Below are positions 1-9,268 of a stretch of DNA of 64,000 nucleotides, one piece after another. The notes beneath the pieces are model-generated. The model was given only the letters and a program-made list of their open reading frames with translations, had not been told where the DNA came from and searched no databases. Made by a program: the position numbers and the translations under genes. The stretch comes from Streptococcus sp. S784/96/1 (GTDB taxonomy: Bacteria > Bacillota > Bacilli > Lactobacillales > Streptococcaceae): assembly GCF_902729355.1 (NCBI RefSeq), contig NZ_CACVCC010000005.1, positions 1 through 64,000 of the forward strand, read 5' to 3'. Numbering within the stretch: position 1 is the first letter of the stretch; every line of letters begins with the position of its first letter.

Positions 1-500
1 GGCTTATTGTGACCAGATGTTTAGCTTAGAAAGAGAGTGGGAGGTATTATCAGCTGAGGAGAGATATTATAAACGCCAGACAGAGTTAGCTCGCTTAATG
101 ACAGAGTTCTTTGAGTGGTGTCGTAAGCAAGTTGTATTACCTGGGTCAAAATTAGGTACTGCCTTGGAGTATAGCCTGACATACGAAAGCACCTTCCGAA
201 GGGTTTTAGCGGACGGGAATCTCGTTTTATCGAACAACTTGGCAAAGCCCCTTGTCATCGGTCGGAAAAATTGGTTATTCTCTCAAAGTTTTGAGGGCGC
301 CAAGTCAACAGCTATCATCATGAGTTTACTGGAGACGGCCAAGCGCCACGGACTTGAATACTGAAAAATACATCACCCATCTTCTAGAACATCTTCCAAA
401 TGAGAAGACACTCGCAAAAGAAGAGGTTCTAGAAGGTTATTTACCATGGAATAAAACCATTCAAGACCACTGCAAGCAAAAACGTTCCAAAGTCAGTTAA
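1..500 (+). pseudogene. IS66-family transposase (TnpC), 3' fragment, frameshifted
   Basis: The reading frame enters from the left edge (codons for AYCDQ precede the first ATG at 17), so the 5' part is outside the window. The visible part matches the C-terminal half of IS66 TnpC: an N-N-x-A-K-P segment, a GRKNWLFSQS-like motif, and an SLLETAKRHG helix. At about 352-361 one extra base causes a stop at 362-364. The other frame continues with a typical IS66 tail (EKYITHLLEHLPNE, then EGYLPWN) and ends at 498-500. It therefore cannot make a full transposase. It abuts an ISL3 remnant, so this is a nest of dead elements. The family assignment rests on motif recognition. Confidence 0.8.
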
Positions 501-528
501 GATTTTGGAACGTTTTCAATATACTCTG

Positions 529-1793
529 TTATTGGGCGGTTACGTTTGTCTTCTCTCGTTTTATATTTAGTGCAATGAAAATGCGAGTTTTGAGGTTTTC
601 AAAGTTCCGAAAGCCAAAGCCATTCCGTTTAATGACCTTGATAAGGTTGTTAGTGGCCTCAAGTTTAGCGTTTGAGTAAGGTAGTTCCAAGGCGTTGACA
701 ATCTTGTCTTTATTCTTCAAGAAAGTCTTAAAAACCGTCTGAAATATAGGATTTACAGTGGATAAGTCTTCTTCAATAAGACCCAAAAACTGTTCAGCCT
801 GCTTTTCTTGGAAGTGAAAAAGCAATAGCTGATAAAGCCCATAATGTTCTCTCAGTTCTTGAGAATAGCGGAGTAGCTGAGCGACAATCTCCTGCTTGGT
901 CAAGTGCATACGAAACGTGGGACGATAAAAGCATTTATCGCTGAGTTTGCGACTATCTTGCAAAATTAGTTTCCAGTAGCGTTTAAGTGCTCGATATTCG
1001 TGCGATTTTCGGTCAAACTGGTTCATTACCTGTATGCGTAGATTTATTCATAGCACGGCTCATGTGTTGGGCCATGTGGAAACGATCAAGGACAATTTTA
1101 GCCGAATGGAAGAGTTTCTTAGCGATAGCGTAATAAGGGCTAAACATGTCCATAGTAATGACTTTGACGCGGTTCCTAACGATTCTCGAGTAGCGCAGGA
1201 AAGGGTTGCGAATAGTTGCCTGCGTCCGCCATCCAGAATTGCGACGACCTTGAGTGAGTCAAAATCCTGCGCGATGAAGCTCATTTTGCCTTTTTTGAAG
1301 CTGTACTCGTCCCAGCTCATGTTAGTTTGCATCCAGGTCAGGTCTGTCTTGAACTGGAATTCCTTTAGCTGGAATTCCTTTAGCTTTCGGCTAACCGTTG
1401 AGGTTGATATCGCAAGGCTTTCAGCGGTAGCCGTCATCGCGACTTTCTCAATCAGTTTCTGGGTAATTTTTTGATTAAGAATGAGGGGAATCTGGTGATT
1501 TTTCTTGATCAATGACGTCTCCGTGACCGCCATTTTTCCGCACTCCTGACAGCAAAAGCGTCGCTTTCGCAAGCGAATGAGTGTCTTGTACCCTGCGCAC
1601 TCAAGATAAGGAATTTTGGATGGTTTCTGGAAGTCGTATTTCGCCATTTGACCCTGGCAATGTTGGCATTTTGGAGCAAGGTAGGCCAGCTTGGCGATGA
1701 CTTCCTTGCGGCTCCCAGTATCCACAACCTCCAAAATAGTGATATTAGGGTCTTTAATTCCGAGTAGGTTTGTGATAAATCTAATTGTTCCAT
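529..1793 (-). pseudogene. ISL3-family transposase, multiply frameshifted
   Basis: Three overlapping fragments together match the ISL3 transposase at 11936-13168. The N-terminal zinc-ribbon region has CQHCQGQMAKYDFQKPSKIPYLE and later a CCQECGK pair. The middle has SWDEYSFKKGKMSFIAQDF, and the catalytic C-terminal part begins MNQFDRKS. Frame breaks lie near 1030 (one base missing compared with the intact copy), near 1228, and in the N-terminal 1500-1790 segment. A 12-base tandem duplication gives a repeated KEFQLKEFQ. Unlike the other copy, it keeps the eight-residue KITQKLIE segment before the HTH. It is inactive because of the frameshifts. Confidence 0.85.
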
Positions 1794-1914
1794 ATGATTC
1801 TTTCTAATGAGTGGTTTGATTGCTTTTCATTACAGGTCATATGGGGCTTTTTTCATACTCAAAAAGGCTCCATAATCTCCGAGGTGGATTTACCTACTAC
1901 AGAAATTATAGAGC
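529..1914 (-). mobile_element. ISL3-family insertion sequence, decayed copy
   Basis: This is a second, degenerate copy of the element at 11904-13290. The end at 1865-1914 carries the same imperfect terminal palindrome (GGCTCCATAATCTC ... AGAAATTATAGAGCC). The opposite terminal repeat is not seen next to 529, so that end seems truncated against the IS66 remnant. The element holds one broken transposase gene. Confidence 0.75.
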
Positions 1915-1931
1915 CATAATTTTTTCCTAGA

Positions 1932-2228
1932 TTATTTATCTGTTGTTTGATATTTTGCTGAGATGTTTTTGATTTCATTGATATGGGCTTGAATCTCGTT
2001 ATTAAAAACGTGGCCTTTATAGCTTAACTCTTGGTTTAAGTTTTTCAATATGTGCTGTTGACTTTGGATAATATCAATGTTCTTTTTTATATTTGCTAGG
2101 CTAGTTTGTATGCCGTCAATGCTATTTTTGGTCTCGGAGAGTTGTGCAATGACACGATCTTTTTTTTCATAGAGTAGGACTGCGCTTGCGGTTAGGAGAC
2201 CGGCAATCAAAAATGTGTTAAATTTCAT
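1932..2228 (-). CDS. Small membrane-anchored coiled-coil protein
   Basis: This 98-residue protein has an N-terminal hydrophobic helix (residues about 4-20, FNTFLIAGLLTASAVLLY). The remainder is hydrophilic, predicted to be helical, and rich in Q, N, K and I, so a single-pass anchor with an extracytoplasmic or cytoplasmic coiled coil is likely. Its ATG overlaps the stop of the HIT gene by four bases (ATGA), so the two are probably translated together from the promoter at about 2680. I recognise no catalytic motif. A structural or envelope-associated role is possible, but the function is unknown. Confidence 0.75.
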   Translation of the reverse strand: MKFNTFLIAGLLTASAVLLYEKKDRVIAQLSETKNSIDGIQTSLANIKKNIDIIQSQQHILKNLNQELSYKGHVFNNEIQAHINEIKNISAKYQTTDK

Positions 2229-2644
2229 AGATTGACCTCTTGAGCGATTTGCTCTGCCATTTTTCCTAAAACTTCAAAATTGGGTTCGTTTGTGGTATAC
2301 GTGATGTTTATGCCGTCGTTTCCACTGTAGCGAGGGACAAGGTGAATATGAGCATGGAAGACTGTTTGGCCAGCAATTGATTCGTTATTATTGATGATAT
2401 TCATTGCTGGTGCATTTGTTGATTTTTGGATTGCTCGAGCAATTTTAGGGATACGTTTGAAGAGGCTGCTTGCTGTTGATTCTGACATTTCAAGGACATT
2501 TCTAACATGTTCTTTGGGAATGACGAGAGTGTGGCCTGGGGTGGTTTGAGAAATATCTAGAAATGCTAGAACTTCTTGGTCTTCGTATACTTTACAAGAG
2601 GGTATGTCTCCTGAAATAATGTTACAAAAAATACAATCTGCCAT
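2225..2644 (-). CDS. hit: HIT family nucleotide-binding hydrolase
   Basis: This 139-residue histidine-triad protein has the diagnostic HAHIHLVPRY motif near residue 95. It also has the HTLVIPKEHV strand that forms the nucleotide pocket, and an N-terminal CIFCNI zinc-binding-like start. HIT proteins hydrolyse purine nucleoside phosphoramidates or dinucleoside polyphosphates in the cytoplasm. The length is normal for the bacterial Hinge/Hit branch. It is divergent from ecsA, and the two genes share a palindromic promoter region. A small coiled-coil gene follows with an ATGA overlap. The family is certain; the physiological substrate is not known from sequence. Confidence 0.93.
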   Translation of the reverse strand: MADCIFCNIISGDIPSCKVYEDQEVLAFLDISQTTPGHTLVIPKEHVRNVLEMSESTASSLFKRIPKIARAIQKSTNAPAMNIINNNESIAGQTVFHAHIHLVPRYSGNDGINITYTTNEPNFEVLGKMAEQIAQEVNL

Positions 2645-2665
2645 TTGCTATTACCTTATTCCTGT

Positions 2666-2695
2666 CTTTTTGATATAATCATTATATCAAAAAAG
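2666..2695. promoter_or_regulatory. Palindromic divergent promoter between hit and ecsA
   Basis: A near-perfect palindrome with 14-base arms is centred on base 2680 (CTTTTTGATATAAT / ATTATATCAAAAAG). It carries a TATAAT box on each strand: 2674-2679 for ecsA and 2686-2681 for hit. On the plus strand TTACCT at 2651-2656 sits 17 bases upstream and may be a weak -35. The two -10 boxes are face to face, so RNA polymerase binding to one should compete with the other. Confidence 0.6.
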
Positions 2696-2708
2696 ATGAG
2701 AGAAATAA

Positions 2709-3434
2709 ATGTTAAAACTTGAAAACGTGACAGGAGGCTACGTTAATCTTCCTGTATTGAAAAAGGTTAACTTTGAAGTTAAAGACGGTGAATTAGTTGG
2801 CTTAATTGGTCTTAACGGTGCTGGTAAGTCAACGACTATTAATGAGATAATTGGTTTATTGACACCTTATGAAGGTCGTATTTCCATTGATGGGGTGACT
2901 TTATCTGAACATTTAGAAGAGTACCGTAAAAAAATTGGTTTTATTCCTGAGACGCCAAGCCTTTATGAGGAATTGACTTTACGTGAGCATCTAGAGACTG
3001 TTGCCATGGCTTATGATATCGTTGTAGATGTTGCTTTGGAGCGTGCGGAGCCCTTACTTGAAATGTTTCGTTTAACAGATAAGCTGGATTGGTTTCCTAC
3101 TCAGTTTTCAAAAGGCATGAAGCAAAAAGTTATGATTATTTGTGCTTTTATTGTTGAGCCAAGATTGTTGATTGTAGATGAGCCTTTTTTAGGTTTAGAT
3201 CCATTGGCAATAAATGATTTAATTGCTCTTTTGGAAATGGAAAAGAAAAAAGGAACATCTATTTTGATGTCAACCCATGTTTTAGATTCGGCTGAGAAGA
3301 TGTGCGATCGATTTGTCATTCTTCATAAAGGTGAAGTGAGGGCTCATGGGACATTGGCTGATTTGCGAGATTCTTTTGGTAATCAAGAAGCATCGCTGAA
3401 TGATATTTACATGGCTTTGACTAAAGAGGTTTAA
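2709..3434 (+). CDS. ecsA: ABC transporter ATP-binding protein EcsA
   Basis: This 241-residue ABC ATPase has Walker A GLNGAGKST (about residue 36), a Q-loop region, signature FSKGMKQK, Walker B LLIVDEPF and an H-loop STHVLD. It is followed after one base by the EcsB-like permease, and that pair is characteristic of the Ecs transporter. In Bacillus, Ecs affects protein secretion, regulated membrane proteolysis and competence. In streptococci it is linked to handling of peptide pheromones by the protease Eep. That role is family knowledge and was not shown here. An Rgg/peptide locus near 45 kb makes it a plausible partner. Confidence 0.9.
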   Translation: MLKLENVTGGYVNLPVLKKVNFEVKDGELVGLIGLNGAGKSTTINEIIGLLTPYEGRISIDGVTLSEHLEEYRKKIGFIPETPSLYEELTLREHLETVAMAYDIVVDVALERAEPLLEMFRLTDKLDWFPTQFSKGMKQKVMIICAFIVEPRLLIVDEPFLGLDPLAINDLIALLEMEKKKGTSILMSTHVLDSAEKMCDRFVILHKGEVRAHGTLADLRDSFGNQEASLNDIYMALTKEV

Positions 3435-3435
3435 G

Positions 3436-4473
3436 ATGAGAGAGAGGTTTATTGAACGTAGACAAGCTTTTCATAATCGCTGTCTTAAATATCTAAAATA
3501 TGTCTTTAATGATCACTTTGTGCTTGTATTAATTTTTTTGCTTGGTTTTTTACTTTATCAATATCGCCAATTATTAGATCATTTTCCAACGGAACCATCG
3601 GGGCTTATCTTGGTATTATCTCTCTTAATTTTGGGAGGGGTACCTTTAGGCTCAATTGCCACATTTATAGAGCCAGCGGATCAATTTTTTATATTAACTA
3701 AAGAAAAAGAAGTTATAGAATGGATAAGAGGAGCGGCTAATAGAACGTTTGTTCTTTGGGGAACATTAGAAGTTGTTTTTCTTTTGTTGCTGTATCCTAT
3801 TTTAGTATTGCTAGGGATTTCATTTTGGGGCTTTGTTTTCTTAGCATTGCTTATTTTAGGGCTGAAATATGTTTGTATTCAGTATAAGCTTAGACGATTT
3901 ATAACAAATACTGGAGAACTTGATTGGCGTGAAGCTATTGCAGCGGAACAAAAACGTCGACAATCTCTTTTGAAATTTTTTGCCCTTTTTACAACTGTTA
4001 AGGGAATTTCAAGTTCAGTTAAGCGTCGAACATATCTAGATGTCGTGACAAAGTATGTTGAGAAAACTTCTTCAAAGACATGGTGTAATCTTTATTTGCG
4101 TGCCTTTTTACGTTCTGGGGATTATCTAGGATTAGCATTAAGATTGATGTTGCTGTCTCTTGTTTGCCTCTTTTTTGTAAAAATTGATTGGTTGGCAGTT
4201 GGTTTAGCTTTTTTGTTCACCTATCTTTTAGCTTTTCAGCTTCTAGCGCTATACGGACACTATGATTATCAGTATATGACAGAGCTCTTTCCTCTTAGGA
4301 GAAGTCTTAAAAAGACAAACTTATTGGTTTTTTTGAAGGTGTTAATTTATGGTCTGACCTTAGTGTCACTCCCTTTTTCTGGAAGTTTAAAAAGTGCAGC
4401 TCTGCTATTGGTCTTAAATTTTGTCCTTATAGAAGGATATTTACGTTATAAAGTGAAGAAGATGATTGACTAG
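3436..4473 (+). CDS. ecsB: ABC transporter permease EcsB
   Basis: This 345-residue integral membrane protein has about six hydrophobic segments, for example residues 30-45, 58-78, 105-135 and several between 235 and 335. Between them lies a basic cytoplasmic loop (AEQKRRQSLLKFF). It starts one base after the ecsA stop, so translation is coupled. Length and partner match EcsB. It presumably forms the transmembrane part of the Ecs complex. No substrate can be read from the sequence. Confidence 0.88.
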   Translation: MRERFIERRQAFHNRCLKYLKYVFNDHFVLVLIFLLGFLLYQYRQLLDHFPTEPSGLILVLSLLILGGVPLGSIATFIEPADQFFILTKEKEVIEWIRGAANRTFVLWGTLEVVFLLLLYPILVLLGISFWGFVFLALLILGLKYVCIQYKLRRFITNTGELDWREAIAAEQKRRQSLLKFFALFTTVKGISSSVKRRTYLDVVTKYVEKTSSKTWCNLYLRAFLRSGDYLGLALRLMLLSLVCLFFVKIDWLAVGLAFLFTYLLAFQLLALYGHYDYQYMTELFPLRRSLKKTNLLVFLKVLIYGLTLVSLPFSGSLKSAALLLVLNFVLIEGYLRYKVKKMID

Positions 4474-4528
4474 AGTCTTGAAAACAAGTAAAATAATAGG
4501 GAATGACTAGAATTGAAGGAGAGTTAAG

Positions 4529-5311
4529 GTGACTACGACGGATAAAGACTTAACCTTAAAACCCTTGTTGGGAAAAAGTGGACAGGCTTTTATGGGAGAA
4601 TATCCTAATGGTGAGCGTGTTTTTGTCAAATTAAATACAACTCCGATTTTAGCTGCCTTGGCTAAGGAACACATCACGCCGCAATTGTTGTGGGCTAAGC
4701 GTACAGCAGGTGGTGATATGATGAGTGCACAGGAATGGCTAGATGGGCGTTTATTAAATAAAGCAGACATGAACAGTAAGCAGATTGCTCAGATTCTTTT
4801 GCAGTTGCACCGTTCAAAACCCCTGGTTAATCAACTTTTGCAGTTGAATTATATTATTGAAAACCCTTTTGAACTTTTACAGGATTGGGATAAAAATGCT
4901 CCGATGCAGTTGCGTCAAAATATCTACTTACAATCAATCGTAACAGAATTAAAGAAAAACCTTCCGGATTTTAATCCTGAATTAGCGACCATTGTCCATG
5001 GTGATGTTCGTCATAGTAATTGGGTTATTACAACAAGTGGGCTTGTTTACTTAGTTGATTGGGATTCAGTGCGTTTAACGGATCGGATGTATGACGTAGC
5101 ACATATTTTAAGCCATTATATTCCTCATAATCGTTGGGCAGAATGGCTCAGTTATTATGGTTATAAGAATAATGATCTGGTTAAGAAGAAAATCTATTGG
5201 TATGGGCAGTTATCTTATTTGTCACAGATTCTAAAATTTTATGATGTTTATGATATGGAACATGTTAATCGTGAAATTTATGAGCTCCGCCAATTTAGAA
5301 GTTTATTTTAG
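4529..5311 (+). CDS. ccrZ: Cell cycle regulator CcrZ-like phosphotransferase
   Basis: This 260-residue protein has the choline/aminoglycoside kinase fold. A catalytic loop HGDVRHSN (about residue 158) is followed by the metal-binding YLVDWDS. The streptococcal gene between ecsB and trmB is known as ccrZ (ytmP family). It couples cell division to DnaA-driven replication initiation and has been reported to phosphorylate ribose or deoxyribose. The start is GTG at 4529, with GAAGGAGAG just upstream. No in-frame ATG lies early enough to keep the first conserved strand. trmB follows after nine bases, so the two are probably co-transcribed. Confidence 0.85.
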   Translation: MTTTDKDLTLKPLLGKSGQAFMGEYPNGERVFVKLNTTPILAALAKEHITPQLLWAKRTAGGDMMSAQEWLDGRLLNKADMNSKQIAQILLQLHRSKPLVNQLLQLNYIIENPFELLQDWDKNAPMQLRQNIYLQSIVTELKKNLPDFNPELATIVHGDVRHSNWVITTSGLVYLVDWDSVRLTDRMYDVAHILSHYIPHNRWAEWLSYYGYKNNDLVKKKIYWYGQLSYLSQILKFYDVYDMEHVNREIYELRQFRSLF

Positions 5312-5320
5312 AAAGAAAAT

Positions 5321-5959
5321 ATGAGAGTTAGAAAACGAAAGGGTGCGGAAGAGCATCTTGAAAATCACCCTCAGTATGTCATCCTAAGTCCTGAGGCGTC
5401 AAAAGGACATTGGCATGAGGTTTTTGGAAATGATAACCCCATTCACATCGAAGTTGGTTCTGGTAAAGGTGGCTTTATTACAGGGATGGCTCTTCAAAAC
5501 CCAGAGATTAATTACATTGGTATTGATATTCAGCTATCCGTATTGAGCTATGCTTTGGATAAGGTTCTAGAAAGCGGGGCTAAAAATGTGAAATTGCTTC
5601 GAGTAGATGGTTCGAGTTTGACAAACTATTTCGAAGACGGCGAAGTTGATATGATGTATTTGAATTTTTCTGATCCTTGGCCAAAGACTAAGCATGAAAA
5701 ACGTCGTTTAACTTATAAAACGTTTTTAGATATTTATAAGCAAATTTTACCGAAACATGGTGAGATTCACTTTAAAACGGATAATAGAGGCTTATTTGAA
5801 TACAGCTTGGCAAGTTTTTCGCAGTATGGAATGACGTTGAAAAAAGTTTGGCTTGATTTACATGCTGATGAAACGTTCACGAACAATGTTATGACTGAAT
5901 ATGAGAAAAAATTCTCTGATAAAGGTCAGGTTATATATCGTGTGGAAGCTAGATTTTAA
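5321..5959 (+). CDS. trmB: tRNA (guanine-N7-)-methyltransferase TrmB
   Basis: This 212-residue SAM-dependent methyltransferase makes m7G46 in the tRNA variable loop. Visible motifs are the SAM site [10 protein letters not shown] (about residue 45), the TrmB signature [17 protein letters not shown] and [12 protein letters not shown] near the C-terminus. The length is typical. It lies nine bases after ccrZ, which is the usual streptococcal order. The expected downstream neighbours (rimP-nusA in many streptococci, from general knowledge) are absent and a tRNA gene follows. This suggests a rearrangement or integration point just downstream. Confidence 0.95.
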   Translation: MRVRKRKGAEEHLENHPQYVILSPEASKGHWHEVFGNDNPIHIEVGSGKGGFITGMALQNPEINYIGIDIQLSVLSYALDKVLESGAKNVKLLRVDGSSLTNYFEDGEVDMMYLNFSDPWPKTKHEKRRLTYKTFLDIYKQILPKHGEIHFKTDNRGLFEYSLASFSQYGMTLKKVWLDLHADETFTNNVMTEYEKKFSDKGQVIYRVEARF

Positions 5960-6055
5960 GTTTTAGCAGACTTTTAAAATCGTTGCTTATTTGAAAAATA
6001 GTAAACCACACCGTGAATATTTATGTTATAATTATTGGGTAGTCTTTACCCATAT

Positions 6056-6142
6056 GGAGAGGTCGCATAGTGGCCGAGTGCGCACGCTTGGAAAGCGTGT
6101 AGTCCTTAACGGGGCTCGGGGGTTCGAATCCCCTCCTCTCCT
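6056..6142 (+). tRNA. tRNA-Ser (anticodon GGA)
   Basis: The acceptor stem GGAGAGG pairs with CCTCTCC at 6135-6141. The anticodon stem-loop is CACGC-TTGGAAA-GCGTG, giving anticodon GGA. A long variable arm follows (TAGTCCTTAACGGGGCT), as expected for a class II tRNA, then a T-loop TTCGAAT. CCA is not encoded. tRNA-Ser genes are common integration sites. Confidence 0.95.
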
Positions 6143-6636
6143 TTTATCCCCTTGATATATCGAGGTTTTGAGGGTGTTTGCCCACCATTTGCTCACCGAT
6201 TTCAAATTTTATTGAAAATATCTTTGACCATTTGGTCTTTTTTTGTTTCCTGTTAGTTGTGGGAATGGGGTAACCGATAGTTTTATTGAAAAATTGAGTT
6301 AGTACAATCTATTTATCGGTAGTTGCAGGAAGAAGTTTGGGATTAGGTATGGGAGAAGGCAGAAACTGTCCGCTTGTGAGGTGAATATATTTTGATATAG
6401 ACAATATGTAAAATCTCCAGTTGAAAATTTGTGTATTTGTTTGTTCACTAGGATTATAACAGAGGAACTGCCAAAATCATTAGAATAGGGGCTAATAAAA
6501 CGATTCTATTTGACTTAAATATTGCAAGTCTTGGGCTTAATTCAGTATAAATTTTGTATTATCATATTCTTGGATTCTTGAATAAATTGGTAAATCATGT
6601 TAGAATGATATGATAAGTTTTTCGAAAGGAAAAAGA
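6143..6636. other. Intergenic scar downstream of tRNA-Ser, possible integrase tail
   Basis: No gene is seen. The first 80 bases contain TTTGCCCACCATTTGCTCACC, which resembles sequence seen at attachment sites and 3' ends of tyrosine-integrase genes inserted at tRNA 3' ends. On the minus strand it reads a short open stretch with SKWWANTLK. A small hairpin GACCATTTGGTC (about 6227-6238) precedes a T-run. The rest (6300-6600) is AT-rich without an open frame. The secA ribosome-binding site AAAGGAAAAAGA ends just before 6637. Confidence 0.4.
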
Positions 6637-9159
6637 ATGGCAAATATGTTACGTACACTTATCGAAAACGATAAGGGTGAATTACGAAAATTAGATAAAT
6701 TAGCAAAAAAAGTTGAAAGCTATGAATCAGCAATGGCGGCTCTCCCAGATGAGGAGCTTCAGGCTAAGACTTCTGAATTTAAAGCGCGTTACCAAGCTGG
6801 TGAAACACTAGATGATTTGTTACCAGAAGCTTATGCGGTTGTTCGTGAGGCAGCCAAACGTGTCCTTGGGCTTTTTCCATACCATGTACAGGTCATGGGG
6901 GGAATTGTTCTTCACCATGGTGACGTTCCAGAAATGCGTACAGGTGAAGGAAAGACTTTGACAGCGACGATGCCTGTTTATTTGAATGCTTTATCGGGTG
7001 AGGGAGTTCACGTTGTTACCGTTAATGAATATCTTTCTGAACGTGATGCGACGGAGATGGGAGAACTTTATAGCTGGTTAGGACTTTCTGTTGGGATTAA
7101 CTTAGCAGCAAAATCATCAGCAGAAAAACGTGAAGCTTATAATTGTGATATAACCTACACAACCAACTCTGAAGTAGGTTTTGATTATTTACGTGATAAC
7201 ATGGTTACTCGTAAAGAAGCTATGGTACAGCGTCCGCTTAACTATGCTTTGGTTGATGAGGTTGACTCAGTTCTTATTGATGAAGCGCGTACACCATTGA
7301 TTATCTCAGGTGCTCAGAGTACAGACATTAGTAAGTTATACGATTTAGCAGATCATTGTGTTAAAGGCTTGTCAGAGGAAGATTATATTATTGATATTCC
7401 AACGAAGACTATTGGTTTATCGGATTCAGGTATAGATAAGGTTGAGAGCTATTTCAAACTCGATAATCTTTATGATTTAGAGAATGTTGCTTTGACACAC
7501 TTTATTGACAATGCTTTGCGTGCTAACTATATCATGACTTTAGATATTGATTATGTGGTTAGTCCAAATAAGGAAATCTTAATTGTAGATCAATTTACAG
7601 GTCGTACCATGGAAGGACGTCGTTTCTCTGATGGTCTTCATCAGGCGATTGAGGCTAAAGAGCATGTGCCAATTCAAGATGAGTCTAAGACAAGTGCAAG
7701 TATTACTTACCAAAACTTCTTCCGTATGTACAAGAAATTGTCAGGGATGACTGGTACTGCTAAGACTGAGGAAGAGGAATTCCGTGAAGTTTATAATATG
7801 CGCGTGATTCCAATTCCAACGAACCGACCAATTCAGCGTATTGATAATTCAGATCTCCTTTATCCAACTCTTCGTGCGAAATTTAGAGCCGTTGTAGAGG
7901 ATGTGAAACGTCGTTATGAAAAGGGGCAACCAGTCCTTGTTGGTACGGTTGCGGTTGAAACGTCAGATTTGATTTCTAAATTATTAGTTGAAGCTGGTGT
8001 ACCGCATGAAGTCTTGAATGCGAAAAACCATGCTAAAGAGGCTCAAATTATTATGAATGCAGGCCAGCGTGGTGCGGTTACTATTGCGACCAACATGGCC
8101 GGCCGTGGTACGGATATCAAGTTAGGTGAGGGTGTTCGCGAACTAGGTGGTCTTTGTGTGATTGGTACAGAGCGCCATGAAAGTCGTCGTATTGACAATC
8201 AGCTTCGTGGACGTTCTGGACGTCAAGGGGATCCAGGTGAATCACAATTTTACCTATCATTTGAAGATGATTTGATGCGCCGTTTTGGTTCTGATCGTAT
8301 TAAAGCTCTCTTTGAGAAAATGCGTCTTGATGAAGATGATACGGTTATTGAATCAAAAATGTTAACGCGTCAGGTTGAATCAGCTCAAAAACGTGTTGAA
8401 GGGAATAACTATGATACCCGTAAACAGGTCCTTCAATATGATGATGTGATGAGAGAGCAACGTGAAATTATCTATGCAGAACGTTACGATGTTATCACTG
8501 CAGAGCGTGACCTTGGTCCAGAAATCAAGGCGATGGTAAAACGCACGATTGATCGTACGGTGGATGCTCACGCACGTGTTAATAATCGTCAAGAAGTTTT
8601 TGAGGCAATCCTTAATTTTGCACAAATGAGTCTTTTACCAGAAGAAGAGATTACTTTATCTGATTTAGAGGGTAAAAAAGATGCTGAAATTAAGGCTCTG
8701 CTATTTGGCAAGGCAATGGCGCATTATGATAATCAAATCAGTAAACTTCGTGATGAAGAATCTCTCAAAGAATTCCAAAAAGTGTTGATTTTGATGGTGG
8801 TTGATAATCACTGGACAGAGCATATGAATGCTTTGGATCAATTGCGTAGTGCAGTTGGTTTACGTGGGTATGCTCAGAATAATCCTGTTGTTGAGTACCA
8901 ATCTGAAGGCTTCAAGATGTTCCAAGATATGATTGGTTCAATTGAGTTTGATATCACTCGTACAATGATGAAAGCACAGATTCATGAGCAAAGACGTGAA
9001 GAGGTCCCGTCATCATCTCACACATCTGCGACAGCTAATATTGCAGCTCAAACACCAGGTGCTGTTGAAGAAGAAACTATTGATTTTTCTGATGTTGACC
9101 GCAATGATAAGTGCCCATGTGGTTCAGGTAAAAAATATAAGAATTGCCACATGCGTTAA
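6637..9159 (+). CDS. secA: Preprotein translocase ATPase SecA
   Basis: This 840-residue motor drives proteins through SecYEG at the membrane. Visible features are the DEAD-type Walker A MRTGEGKT (about residue 100), [16 protein letters not shown], the [10 protein letters not shown] region, motif [12 protein letters not shown] and the C-terminal zinc-binding tail [13 protein letters not shown] that binds SecB-like partners or lipid. That tail and the length identify the housekeeping SecA1 and not the accessory SecA2. An upstream in-frame ATG exists at 6610. The start at 6637 is preferred because AAAGGAAAAAGA precedes it and MANMLR matches the family N-terminus. A terminator follows, so it is probably monocistronic. 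Confidence 0.97.
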   Translation: MANMLRTLIENDKGELRKLDKLAKKVESYESAMAALPDEELQAKTSEFKARYQAGETLDDLLPEAYAVVREAAKRVLGLFPYHVQVMGGIVLHHGDVPEMRTGEGKTLTATMPVYLNALSGEGVHVVTVNEYLSERDATEMGELYSWLGLSVGINLAAKSSAEKREAYNCDITYTTNSEVGFDYLRDNMVTRKEAMVQRPLNYALVDEVDSVLIDEARTPLIISGAQSTDISKLYDLADHCVKGLSEEDYIIDIPTKTIGLSDSGIDKVESYFKLDNLYDLENVALTHFIDNALRANYIMTLDIDYVVSPNKEILIVDQFTGRTMEGRRFSDGLHQAIEAKEHVPIQDESKTSASITYQNFFRMYKKLSGMTGTAKTEEEEFREVYNMRVIPIPTNRPIQRIDNSDLLYPTLRAKFRAVVEDVKRRYEKGQPVLVGTVAVETSDLISKLLVEAGVPHEVLNAKNHAKEAQIIMNAGQRGAVTIATNMAGRGTDIKLGEGVRELGGLCVIGTERHESRRIDNQLRGRSGRQGDPGESQFYLSFEDDLMRRFGSDRIKALFEKMRLDEDDTVIESKMLTRQVESAQKRVEGNNYDTRKQVLQYDDVMREQREIIYAERYDVITAERDLGPEIKAMVKRTIDRTVDAHARVNNRQEVFEAILNFAQMSLLPEEEITLSDLEGKKDAEIKALLFGKAMAHYDNQISKLRDEESLKEFQKVLILMVVDNHWTEHMNALDQLRSAVGLRGYAQNNPVVEYQSEGFKMFQDMIGSIEFDITRTMMKAQIHEQRREEVPSSSHTSATANIAAQTPGAVEEETIDFSDVDRNDKCPCGSGKKYKNCHMR

Positions 9160-9173
9160 TTGTAGGTAATATG

Positions 9174-9208
9174 AAGGGCGTGAAATCCTTGTGATTTCAG
9201 CCTTTTTT
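9174..9208 (+). terminator. Rho-independent terminator after secA
   Basis: The stem has arms GAAGG...TGAAATC and GATTTCA...CCTT, a small internal asymmetry and a short CTTGT loop. TTTTTTCTTTC follows immediately. It lies 14 bases after the secA stop. Confidence 0.85.
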
Positions 9209-9268
9209 CTTTCTCTTTTTCGTGGTATAATGAAAGATACTATAATTGATATTTAGGGAGTGGGTCTG

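Noticed and set aside
1034..1474. 146-codon plus-strand frame
   Set aside because: It lies antisense to the ISL3 transposase remnant, whose motifs are on the minus strand.
6637..9159. SecA2 of an accessory secretion system
   Set aside because: The zinc-binding C-terminal tail, the length and the absence of secY2/asp genes identify the housekeeping SecA.
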